A DNA stretch of 64,000 nt, from contig DAIDGW010000249.1 of assembly GCA_027452245.1 (NCBI GenBank), forward strand, positions 1-64,000. The letters run 5' to 3'. The notes under the pieces are model-generated. The model saw only the letters and a list, made by a program, of their open reading frames with translations, was not told the origin of the DNA and ran no database searches. Made by a program: the position numbers and the translations under genes. This stretch comes from Acidobacteriaceae bacterium. Lineage in GTDB: Bacteria > Acidobacteriota > Terriglobia > Terriglobales > Acidobacteriaceae. Of the stretch, positions 28,358-36,049 are shown piece by piece. Within the stretch, counting starts at the first letter, position 1. Every line of letters begins with the position of its first letter.

Positions 28358-29536
28358 TTAGAAGTGTTCGTCGTCGGCACGTCCCTTCTGCAACGCTCGA
28401 CCCAGAGCCCTTGCTTGGATGGCCGCATCCCACGGAGCGCCTTGCCAGTTATCATGCACCCGCTCATCCTGCCACCACAGCGGCAGAGGCAACATTAGGT
28501 TCCGCGCGGTCGAAAAAATATACGGCTCATACATGCGGCGCAATTTCCCGAGCTTTTCCAATCCGTGTTCATCGCTTCGCAATCTTAAGCCCGATTCCAA
28601 AAGTTTTGCCCTGAGCCTCCCCAGATCCACCTCGGGCAGCCGATCCGGCGTGTCGGGATCGTATTTTGCATTCACCACCTGCGCCAGATCCACCGCTGCA
28701 TGACGCGCCATGGCAAAGGTCAGCTTCGCCTGTGCGGGATCGATACCGTCAACTCCCACGAGAATGAGTGCCGTCACATCCAGCATCGTCGTCAACGCCC
28801 CAAGCCAAGACTGATTGCTGTGTTGCGAACGGAAAAAGCTCAGCGCCGGATACGAAATATGACTCTCCAGCAACTCCGCCGACCACCGCTCCCAATCCCG
28901 AAGCACATCGTCGAGCACCGATTGGTCTACCACCGAGCGATCCGTGGCTCCAGCAAGTCTGACCAGCAATTCCGCAGCGCTAGGAGGTGAACCGGCACGA
29001 GCATCCAGCATAGAAATTTGGATCTCGCGACGAGAGAACGACGAGTACACCACCGGCAAATATCCAATCACAGTCCCCAGAAATCCAAAACCCATGCCCG
29101 CTTCAATGACAGAAAAGAAGCGCGCCAAGCCGCTCGTGGGAACAATGTCCCCATAGCCAAGCGTGAAAAATGTTTCGCCGCTTTGATAGAGAATATTGGC
29201 AAAAGTCAAGCGCTCGTTGCCGAGCTGCTCGTGTCCTCCGATGCCGAACTGCAGCAGTGCGAAACCGAAAATCAGCCCAACCGCCCAGAAACCCAGCAAC
29301 AAAATGAGCGACAACGGACCAAAGTATCCCAGAAAGTTCTGCCGTCGCGAACTCGTCCGGATTCGCCCGGCAATTTTTCTCCACGGAATCCACGTCCGCC
29401 GATAAAACCAGGCCGTCAGCCGGAATTGTCGTGTGACGCGCCGCGGCAGCACCATCGTCTCAAACGCGTCCAGAAGCACGAGGACGATGATGACCAATGC
29501 CGCCGGAATCGCCAGCCAGCTTGCATGAGAGTGCAT
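28358..29536 (-). CDS. Two-transmembrane potassium-channel-like protein
   Basis: The protein (392 aa from ATG 29536; an in-frame TTG lies at 29542) has a first membrane helix WLAIPAALVIIVLVLLDAF, a basic stretch, a second helix (LSLILLLGFWAVGLIFGFAL), a pore loop with the selectivity signature TLGYGD at about 125-130 and a third helix (ARFFSVIEAGMGFGFLGTVIGYL). TLGYGD is a variant of TVGYGD, so K+ selectivity is likely. The C-terminal 220 residues are cytoplasmic and helical without a recognised RCK/TrkA domain, so the gating signal is unknown. It precedes kdsD by 58 bases on the same strand. Confidence 0.85.
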   Translation of the reverse strand: MHSHASWLAIPAALVIIVLVLLDAFETMVLPRRVTRQFRLTAWFYRRTWIPWRKIAGRIRTSSRRQNFLGYFGPLSLILLLGFWAVGLIFGFALLQFGIGGHEQLGNERLTFANILYQSGETFFTLGYGDIVPTSGLARFFSVIEAGMGFGFLGTVIGYLPVVYSSFSRREIQISMLDARAGSPPSAAELLVRLAGATDRSVVDQSVLDDVLRDWERWSAELLESHISYPALSFFRSQHSNQSWLGALTTMLDVTALILVGVDGIDPAQAKLTFAMARHAAVDLAQVVNAKYDPDTPDRLPEVDLGRLRAKLLESGLRLRSDEHGLEKLGKLRRMYEPYIFSTARNLMLPLPLWWQDERVHDNWQGAPWDAAIQARALGRALQKGRADDEHF

Positions 29537-29617
29537 AAGCAATGTTGATGCGGTGGGAAGATTATCAGATTCGGCCTCGCGCCGGTTGGGCGCGAGCCGC
29601 TTCCGACGGCAGTCAGC

Positions 29618-30343
29618 CTATTGTTGCGGAGTGGCAGACTGCTGGGGCGCAGGGGTTGGTGTCTTTGTCGTCTCGCTGCTCGGCTTCTTTGTGGGTTTCT
29701 TTTTCTTGACTGTCTTCTTTGCCGGAGTCGGCTCGGTATCATCTACAACTACCTTCTTGGGAGGAGCCGCGGCCAGCGCCGCTTGCGCGGTTTTCAATTC
29801 CGTGCGCAGGTTCGTGATCTCGGTTTCCTTCGTTGATGCAAGGTTCTGGATGCGATCTCCGAATTGTCGTCGCGCGCTATCGATTGCGCTCAGGTCATTT
29901 GACAGCGACTGGTAGCCATCCTTCGAACCGAATGCTCCCGCCGATTCCGTGACCCCGCTCAGCACGTCATAAAGCGCATCCAAGTTGCGGTAGAGCTTGA
30001 ATGTTGCACCGACATCCTCGGGTGCAGATCGCACTTGGCCAATCATCTCCGGCAGGGCATTCTGCAGATTGCGCTGGATCGAATCCACATCGGTCAGCGA
30101 CTGTTTTTTGAAGTCGGCGCCTGCTTTCCACTTTTCGATCCGCAGCCTCCCCAGATCCGATTGCGTCATCTTCGACGTATTCTCCAGCTGCGAAAGCAGG
30201 CCGTTCACTTCCGAAACCGACGCATAGGAAACAGGATTCCCCTGAGCCGTCGCCGAACCGGCGGGTGCAGGTTGAGCCGCCGCACTGGCCGCCCACGCGA
30301 CCACAAAGGAACCGATGAATCTACGAAGGAGTTTTGCGTTCAT
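29618..30343 (-). CDS. Secreted coiled-coil protein of unknown function, Lys/Pro-rich tail
   Basis: From ATG 30343 the 241-residue protein has a signal peptide (LLRRFIGSFVVAWAASAAAQ), a long helical middle with heptad-like spacing (SEVNGLLSQLENTSKMTQSD, ETEITNLRTELKTAQAALAA) and a low-complexity tail rich in Lys, Pro and Thr (PAKKTVKKKKPTKKPSSETT). An extended periplasmic scaffold that touches peptidoglycan or nucleic acid through its basic tail is one reading, but no family was recognised. A more upstream ATG at 30403 would add 20 residues before the signal peptide and is less likely. It is 81 bases upstream of the channel gene. Confidence 0.7.
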   Translation of the reverse strand: MNAKLLRRFIGSFVVAWAASAAAQPAPAGSATAQGNPVSYASVSEVNGLLSQLENTSKMTQSDLGRLRIEKWKAGADFKKQSLTDVDSIQRNLQNALPEMIGQVRSAPEDVGATFKLYRNLDALYDVLSGVTESAGAFGSKDGYQSLSNDLSAIDSARRQFGDRIQNLASTKETEITNLRTELKTAQAALAAAPPKKVVVDDTEPTPAKKTVKKKKPTKKPSSETTKTPTPAPQQSATPQQ

Positions 30344-30456
30344 TTCCGTGGAGTCGGTGGCTGCAGGTCTACAGAATACTATAAGGACTTGGTAATTGTG
30401 CATCGGGCAACTCTCAGCTGTCGAGGTATGCCCAAACTCCTCCTAAACATACGATA

Positions 30457-31518
30457 ATGGAACAGCATCACCATCCTGTGCGAGCCATCGTCAAAATCCC
30501 GCTCACCCAGTGCAGCCTTCTCCTCCTCCTGCTGATCGCGTTCTTGTGTGTTACACACCGCACGGCGCTCGCGCAGCAGAAGAATGAGGAACGTCTGATT
30601 CTGAAGGATGGGTCTTATCAGATCGTCAAGACATACGAAGTCAAAGGAGATCGCGTCCGCTACCTGAGCGCCGAACGCAATGAATGGGAGGAACTCCCCT
30701 ATTCGCTCGTGGATTGGCCCGCCACAGAAAAATATGAGAAAGACCGTGCCGCCGCGGCTTCCTCGCCGGGTGCTGTTCAGCTAGACAAAGAAGCTGCCAG
30801 TGAGCGGGACCTCGATGACCTGCAGTTGCCCGAAGTAGCCCCTGGCCTTCGCCTGCCAGAAGACGAGGGAGTATTCCTGCTGGAAACCTATAGAAACCAG
30901 CCGCAGCTCGTCGAACTTCAACAGTCCGAGGGTGATGTAAACCGCAATGTGAAGGCCAACATCCTGCGCGGCGCTCTGAATCCCCTTGCCAGCGCCAAAC
31001 AAACGATTGAACTTGAAGGCGAACACGCGGCCGTGCAATCGCACGTCGATGTGCCATCCTTTTATCTGAACGTCGAGGACGACTCATCCTCGTCTCCCAG
31101 TGTCGTCCCAGATACAGTTCGCGCCGCACCGGACACTCCACAGCAACAGCAGCCTCAACAGCCGCAGAAAGCGACTGTCCCCTTCGACCGCTACCGCATC
31201 TTGAAAGTAGAGACCAAGGGAAATAAGCGAATCGTTGGTGCCATCAAGCGCACGGTCACCGGCAAAGTGAGCCAGGATGAGCACGTGGTAAAAATCACCA
31301 TCAACCAGGTCAAGGGAGGCTGGCTGAAGGTCACGCCCACCCAACCCCTTGCGCCGGGAGAATACGCCCTTATTGAGACCGCGCCCGATCAAAGCTTCAA
31401 CTTGATGGTTTGGGATTTCGGTGTGAATCCGAATGCGCCGCAGAACGCACATCCCTGGATGCCAGACCAGAAATCAGCTCAACCGCCCAATTCCAGTCCA
31501 CCAACCAATAACCCTTAA
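30457..31518 (+). CDS. Secreted protein of unknown function (353 aa)
   Basis: The protein begins with a signal-anchor-like segment (LTQCSLLLLLLIAFLCVTHRTALAQ, split here by description only) and a processed N-terminus near AQQKNEER. The first mature part, LILKDGSYQIVKTYEVKGDR followed by VRYLSAERNEWEELP, resembles a short SH3-like or DUF-type beta module. The middle part (about 110-210) has LPEDEGVFLLETYRNQPQLV, and a Pro/Gln-rich linker precedes a C-terminal beta domain ending GEYALIETAPDQSFNLMVWD. No enzyme motif was seen. The gene stands alone between divergent and convergent neighbours, with no clear Shine-Dalgarno. Confidence 0.7.
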   Translation: MEQHHHPVRAIVKIPLTQCSLLLLLLIAFLCVTHRTALAQQKNEERLILKDGSYQIVKTYEVKGDRVRYLSAERNEWEELPYSLVDWPATEKYEKDRAAAASSPGAVQLDKEAASERDLDDLQLPEVAPGLRLPEDEGVFLLETYRNQPQLVELQQSEGDVNRNVKANILRGALNPLASAKQTIELEGEHAAVQSHVDVPSFYLNVEDDSSSSPSVVPDTVRAAPDTPQQQQPQQPQKATVPFDRYRILKVETKGNKRIVGAIKRTVTGKVSQDEHVVKITINQVKGGWLKVTPTQPLAPGEYALIETAPDQSFNLMVWDFGVNPNAPQNAHPWMPDQKSAQPPNSSPPTNNP

Positions 31519-31539
31519 GACAAAGAGCGCAACAGGCTT

Positions 31540-32592
31540 CTACTTCAGAATCCCCCGCTGCGCGATTCCGATATTGTCGCGCGTAGAGTTTTTCACAACA
31601 TACATCATCTCGTCCGCCTGGCGAATCACATCATGTGCCGTGCGCGCATCGTGCGGGAATGTTGCCAGTCCGATCGAAGCCCGCACGTTCAGGTTCAATC
31701 CTTCTTCCCGGCAAAAACTGCTTTCTCGCAGGGCGTCGCGGAGACGCTTCGCCACCACCAGTGCGGAATCTTTTCCTGTTTGCGGAAGCAGCACGACAAA
31801 TTCATCTCCACCGTAGCGATATGCGAAATCGATCAATCGAAGCTGCGCCTTGATCAGATATCCAATCTCTGCCAGCAGCTTGCTTCCCACCAGGTGGCCA
31901 TAGGTGTCGTTGACCATCTTGAAATGATCAAGGTCGATGAATAGTACGCTGAATTCATATCCAAAGCGGGAAGAACGGTAAACCTCCGCCTCCAACGTCT
32001 TATAGAGATGACGAGCGTTGAACAGCCCTGTGCAATCATCGGTGATGGTCAGTTCCTGAATTCGTTCGACCCAGCGCGCGTTTTCAATGGCTATTGCGGC
32101 GTAATCGCATAGTGACTGCAGGAAGAAGATCTCCTGCTCGCCGAACCGGGTCATGTCCACATTCACCAGTTGAATCACTCCCAACACTCTCAGCTTCGAC
32201 CGTAGCGGAACACAGATGATCGACCGGGTTTCCCACTTCGTGGTCTGATCGATTCGTTTGGCAAATCGCGGATCCGCTTCCACATCCGGCACAATCAATT
32301 GCTCGCCGTGCTTCGCTACCCAGCCCGCAATACCTTCGCCCACTTTCAGGCGCACGGCTTTCAGAGCCTCCGCCGCTTCGCCTACCGCAATTGCAAAATA
32401 CAACTCATTCCGCTCTTCATCCACCATGAGCAACGACCACGTGTCCGGCCGGAAATATTCGGCCATTTTTTCCATGATGGTCTGCAGGATGGAGTCGAGG
32501 TCCAGCGACGACGTGAGCGCTTTGGCCACATCGTGAAATATGGTCAGTTCCTGGTTCTGGCGTGTCAATTGAGTGCCGGTGGCCTCAGGCAT
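31540..32592 (-). CDS. GAF-GGDEF diguanylate cyclase
   Basis: The enzyme should make cyclic di-GMP from two GTP. Residues about 1-170 form a GAF sensor domain (ELTIFHDVAKALTSSLDLDS, VGEGIAGWVAKHGEQLIVPD). Residues about 180-345 form the GGDEF domain: IDLDHFKMVNDTYGHLVGS with metal Asp residues, YRYGGDEFVVLLP with the intact active-site GGDEF, and RLID five residues before it, the RxxD inhibitory site for product feedback. All residues needed for synthesis are present. GAF ligand unknown. Convergent with the secreted protein gene at 30457. Confidence 0.93.
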   Translation of the reverse strand: MPEATGTQLTRQNQELTIFHDVAKALTSSLDLDSILQTIMEKMAEYFRPDTWSLLMVDEERNELYFAIAVGEAAEALKAVRLKVGEGIAGWVAKHGEQLIVPDVEADPRFAKRIDQTTKWETRSIICVPLRSKLRVLGVIQLVNVDMTRFGEQEIFFLQSLCDYAAIAIENARWVERIQELTITDDCTGLFNARHLYKTLEAEVYRSSRFGYEFSVLFIDLDHFKMVNDTYGHLVGSKLLAEIGYLIKAQLRLIDFAYRYGGDEFVVLLPQTGKDSALVVAKRLRDALRESSFCREEGLNLNVRASIGLATFPHDARTAHDVIRQADEMMYVVKNSTRDNIGIAQRGILK

Positions 32593-32728
32593 GCCGAATT
32601 ATTCCTTCACTGGAACTGGTGGCGGTGAAAAAATTATATGCGGCGTTTCGTAACCGGGGCAATGAACGTTGGTAACCGGAATCCAGATGCCAACGTTCAG
32701 CAAGGACAGCCCGCAAAATCTGCTCATA

Positions 32729-32763
32729 AAAGCAAAAAAGGAGGCGGCTGCTGAGCCGCCTCC
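32729..32763 (-). terminator. Strong rho-independent terminator after pal
   Basis: On the minus strand GGAGGCGGCT-CAGC-AGCCGCCTCC is a perfect 10-bp stem with a four-base loop, followed directly by TTTTTTGCTTTT. It lies 17 bases beyond the pal stop codon. Confidence 0.9.
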
Positions 32764-32779
32764 TGCCTCTAAGTCGTTG

Positions 32780-33508
32780 CTATTGTTGATAAACGATGTG
32801 GCCGACCCGGTTCTTCTGCCAGCACTGATCATTTTCTTCTGTACAGAATGGCCGTTCCTTCCCGTAGCTGATCGTCTTAATCCTATCAGCCGAAATTCCG
32901 TGCTGAATCAGCGAGCTCTTCACAGCCTCGGCACGGCTCGTTCCAAGCGCCAGGTTGTATTCCTCCGATCCTCGGTCATCGCAATGTCCCTCAATGAGGA
33001 ACTTCACATTGGAATGCTCCTGGAAAAACGCCACGTTGCCTTCTGTCGTTGACGCGTCGCTGGGACGAAGATCCGCCTTATCGAAATCGAAGTAAACATC
33101 CTTCACGTCCCGGGCAAACAGCTCTGCATCCGATGGTCCCGGCGCTGGCGCTTTCGCCACCGGCACATTTACTGTGACTTCAGTGGATGCGTTGGCCGTT
33201 CCGCCTGGCCCTTTGGCGATGAGCGTGTACGTCGTAGACCCGTTTGGCGTAACCCTTTGTGAACCGGAATTCGACAACGTTCCGAGCCCTTCAATGCTGA
33301 CATCATTGGCGTTGCTGGTCTGCCAAGTCAGGGTCGTTGATTGTCCTTGCTGCACCACGGCGGGATTTGCCGCCAATGTCGCAGTTGGGGTCGGCGGTGC
33401 TGGCGGAGCTGGTGGCTGTGCTTTCGCAGCTTTCTTCGCACAACCGGTGGATAACAACGTTGCTATGACCACTACTCCCAGTGAAATGCTGAATTCCTGA
33501 TGTCTCAC
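32780..33508 (-). CDS. pal: Peptidoglycan-associated lipoprotein (Pal, OmpA-C domain) with Ig-like insert
   Basis: Pal anchors the outer membrane to peptidoglycan and belongs to the Tol-Pal system. From the GTG at 33508 (GAGGAGG just upstream) it begins VRHQEFSISLGVVVIATLLS with the lipobox STGC (Cys23). The C-terminal OmpA domain has VYFDFDKADLRPSD, FLIEGHCDDRGSEEYNLALG and a RAEAVK helix, all standard for Pal. Between the Pro-rich linker and the OmpA domain lies an Ig-like beta domain of about 70 residues (VVQQGQSTTLTWQTSNANDV, STTYTLIAKGPGGTANASTE), which E. coli Pal lacks; total length is 242 aa against about 170. No other tol genes are in the window. A strong terminator follows. Confidence 0.9.
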   Translation of the reverse strand: MRHQEFSISLGVVVIATLLSTGCAKKAAKAQPPAPPAPPTPTATLAANPAVVQQGQSTTLTWQTSNANDVSIEGLGTLSNSGSQRVTPNGSTTYTLIAKGPGGTANASTEVTVNVPVAKAPAPGPSDAELFARDVKDVYFDFDKADLRPSDASTTEGNVAFFQEHSNVKFLIEGHCDDRGSEEYNLALGTSRAEAVKSSLIQHGISADRIKTISYGKERPFCTEENDQCWQKNRVGHIVYQQ

Positions 33509-33667
33509 AGATTCCTCCTCAATGCTTATCAGATTTTCGAATCGGGACGAAGCCTCTCCAGCAACCTCACCGCACTGACAGGAACCCACGGCCCGCGCAT
33601 GGGCCGATACATTGCGAACGGTATATCGCTGAAAGGCAACGATTGGAGATGAGAACTAGGAGGAAAA

Positions 33668-33958
33668 TTAGCAACGAAGAACGGTACTAAGGTTCTCCAT
33701 GAGATCGGACGAGAACTGGGACATCGCCCGTCCGCTACACCACGCCTGAGCTCCCGCTGGCCGCGCTAAATTGGTTCCGGTAAGGAGCGCGGCAAGAATC
33801 GCGAGGCGCAATCGAACGGCCGCGCGCAATCCTTCCAAAGCTGTCACCGGACCGTGCACAACCGGATATGGCCCTTGCACAGACGGGAACAAAAAAATCG
33901 AAATGACACACAGCAGAGCGATTACTGCCAGCTCACATGCAGTTCGGCCAGAGAACAT
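33668..33958 (-). CDS. Small membrane-anchored protein with VVHGPVTAL motif (96 aa)
   Basis: From ATG 33958 the protein has one membrane helix (ACELAVIALLCVISIFLFPS) followed directly by VQGPYPVVHGPVTALEGLRA, then ALLTGTNLARPAGAQAW. The block from VQGPY to VTAL resembles small acidobacterial proteins I have seen with that motif, but no function is known to me. The frame continues upstream to 34090 with poor protein character. It is divergent from the gene at 34137 and downstream of nothing obvious. Confidence is limited by the small size. Confidence 0.5.
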   Translation of the reverse strand: MFSGRTACELAVIALLCVISIFLFPSVQGPYPVVHGPVTALEGLRAAVRLRLAILAALLTGTNLARPAGAQAWCSGRAMSQFSSDLMENLSTVLRC

Positions 33959-34136
33959 TACGCACCCATTATAGTTCAGGTTCTTCCTTGTATAGATGCA
34001 GGCAAGCACATTGTCCTCTTGTGAGAATTTCGGCGAAAAATCCTTCCTGTCCGCTCGCGGTTCGCACACCAGAACCTGTCTTTTGCACACCCCACAACCT
34101 TCATCTCGCGGGATCCTACAAACATAGGGAAACTAT

Positions 34137-34562
34137 ATGAACCGTCTTCGGCTCGTGGTGCTCACCGTTCTCTTAGCTTTCGCCCCATTCACCCGTGCCC
34201 AGAGCACCAAACCGCCTGAGCACCGGAAAACAAACTATCAATTCCGGGTTTCCGCTAGCCACTGGACCGATACCGGGCTTGTTCTCGAGCCCGGCGACCG
34301 CATCCACATCTACGGTGGTGTTCTTGCCTGTGGAGGCCCTTCGCCCGAAGAAAAGTGGCACCTCCCTGTCAGCTCCGCCCCTCCTGGGGCACTCTTGGCC
34401 AAATTGCAACCGGAAGAAGCTCCCATTGTGGCTACCCCCGATGCCGACATGCCGATCGTGGACCCGAGCCATCTTTTTCTGGGAGCGAATTGCGCGTATA
34501 TGACTGGTACAACTCCAGTTAGAGTGCATGTAAGCTGGCATAAGCCCAAACCCCAGCACTAA
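34137..34562 (+). CDS. Small secreted protein, LecA (PA-I galactose lectin)-like pattern
   Basis: The protein (141 aa) has a signal peptide (LRLVVLTVLLAFAPFTRAQ). The mature part reads VSASHWTDTGLVLEPGDRIH, IYGGVLACGGPSP, then PGALLAKL and LFLGANCAYMTGTTPVRVHV. This order (WxDTG, PGD, GALLxKxG, final beta strand) is like PA-IL lectins and related carbohydrate-binding domains, though the calcium and sugar ligands cannot be confirmed by eye. Two cysteines (LACGG, GANCAY) may form a disulfide. An S41 peptidase gene follows on the same strand after about 140 bases. Confidence 0.65.
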   Translation: MNRLRLVVLTVLLAFAPFTRAQSTKPPEHRKTNYQFRVSASHWTDTGLVLEPGDRIHIYGGVLACGGPSPEEKWHLPVSSAPPGALLAKLQPEEAPIVATPDADMPIVDPSHLFLGANCAYMTGTTPVRVHVSWHKPKPQH

Positions 34563-34704
34563 CCGTTACGCACGACCCGCATTCTCCCTAAGATTTTCCG
34601 CGAAGCACAATTTGAGCACCCGGGGTGCAAAAACTGGCATCTACAAGGGATATAATGCGAAGAGTGCCTCCGGAAGACATTCCCTTCCAGATCACGACAA
34701 TTTG

Positions 34705-35913
34705 ATGTCCATGAAAACCAAAGCAGCGATTCTTGTCTCGTCCTTTGCCGTCCTTCTGTTTGTAGTAGTGGGTTCTCTGGGTGGCGTCCACGCCTCCTCG
34801 GATGACGGCGCTTACCGGCAACTGCAAGTCTACAGCGAGGTTCTCTCGCGCGTTCGCAGCGAATACGTCGAGGAACCGAATATCCCGAAAGTGACGGACG
34901 GGGCCTTGCACGGGTTGCTCGAATCGCTGGATCCAAACTCCGCCTACCTGACGCCGGAGGCATACAAGACACTCAAGGCACACAAGATGGAAGGCAAGGC
35001 TGACATCGGCGCGACCATCTCCAAACGATTTGGCTACGCCGACGTCGTATCGGTACTGCCCGGTTCTCCGGCCGAAAAAGCCGGAATTCAGCCCACCGAT
35101 ATTTTCGAATCCATCGAAGGCATCAGCACGCGCGACCTCTCACTTCCGCAAATTCGTGACATGCTGTCGGGAACTCAGGGATCGCAAGTAGAAGTGTCTG
35201 TCGTCCGCGCACAGCGCGCCGAACCGCAGAAGGTCGTCATCACGCGCGAGGTCGTCAGCATCCCTCCGGTCACCGATAAGATGATGCAGGATGGCATCGG
35301 CTACATCAAAGTCGAAGCTCTGACCAAAGGAAAAACTCAGGAAATCGCTTCCAAGGTCAAGTCGCTTGAAAAAGAAGGCGCGAAAAAGCTGATCCTCGAT
35401 TTGCGCAACGATTCCGAAGGAGAGGAATCGGAAGGCATCTCGACTGCCAACCTCTTCCTGAATCACGGCACGATCACGTATCTGCAGGGACAAAAATATC
35501 CCCGGCAGTCTTTCAATGCCGATCCCTCAAAAGCAATCACTCAGCTTCCTCTGGTTGTATTGGTCAATAACGGGACATCCGGGGCGGCCGAAATTGTGGC
35601 GTCCGCCATACTTGAGAACGCCCGCGGAGATGTGGTCGGCGAGAAAACCTTCGGCGACGGCACATTGCAGAAGACCATTGAGCTGCGCGATGGCGGCGCT
35701 TTGATCCTCTCCGTGGCCAAGTATTATTCGCCCAGCGGCAAAGTCATTCAGGACGCGGCTGTCACTCCTAACATCATCGTGGCCGACCAGGACAATTCAG
35801 CGTTCGTCCCCGTTGATGAATCCGCTCCCACTGCCGATCAGCAGACCAAGCCGAAAAATACGGTCGATGATCAATTGAATAAGGCAGTGGAAGTCCTGAA
35901 AAACCACGCCTGA
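34705..35913 (+). CDS. S41 family C-terminal processing peptidase (CtpA-like)
   Basis: Periplasmic serine protease of 402 aa with a membrane-anchor/signal segment (AAILVSSFAVLLFVVVGSL). A helical lead-in (YRQLQVYSEVLSRVRSEYVE, ESLDPNSAYLTPE) is typical of CtpA. The PDZ domain (about 95-180) is GADIGATISKRF-like with VVSVLPGSPAEKAGIQPTDI. The catalytic part has the nucleophile Ser in NNGTSGAAEIVASAI and Lys in VVGEKTFGDGTLQ. It probably trims exported proteins or controls murein hydrolases. Two in-frame ATGs (34705 and 34711) lie at the signal segment; the first was used. A textbook terminator follows, so it is separate from the downstream PBP gene. Confidence 0.92.
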   Translation: MSMKTKAAILVSSFAVLLFVVVGSLGGVHASSDDGAYRQLQVYSEVLSRVRSEYVEEPNIPKVTDGALHGLLESLDPNSAYLTPEAYKTLKAHKMEGKADIGATISKRFGYADVVSVLPGSPAEKAGIQPTDIFESIEGISTRDLSLPQIRDMLSGTQGSQVEVSVVRAQRAEPQKVVITREVVSIPPVTDKMMQDGIGYIKVEALTKGKTQEIASKVKSLEKEGAKKLILDLRNDSEGEESEGISTANLFLNHGTITYLQGQKYPRQSFNADPSKAITQLPLVVLVNNGTSGAAEIVASAILENARGDVVGEKTFGDGTLQKTIELRDGGALILSVAKYYSPSGKVIQDAAVTPNIIVADQDNSAFVPVDESAPTADQQTKPKNTVDDQLNKAVEVLKNHA

Positions 35914-35930
35914 TTCCACTTAATTTTAGG

Positions 35931-35964
35931 AATCGCGCGCCTTCGTGCGCGCGATTTCTTTTTG
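35931..35964 (+). terminator. Rho-independent terminator after the S41 peptidase gene
   Basis: AATCGCGCGC and GCGCGCGATT form a perfect 10-bp stem around CTTCGT, followed by TTCTTTTT. It lies 17 bases after the stop codon at 35913. Confidence 0.92.
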
Positions 35965-36049
35965 CAGGATAATCAAAACAGTTGATCGTTCTGGAACCAG
36001 CCGGCACTGGGACCACGGCCTCCAGTGCTATCCTGAGCTTTTTCACGCC

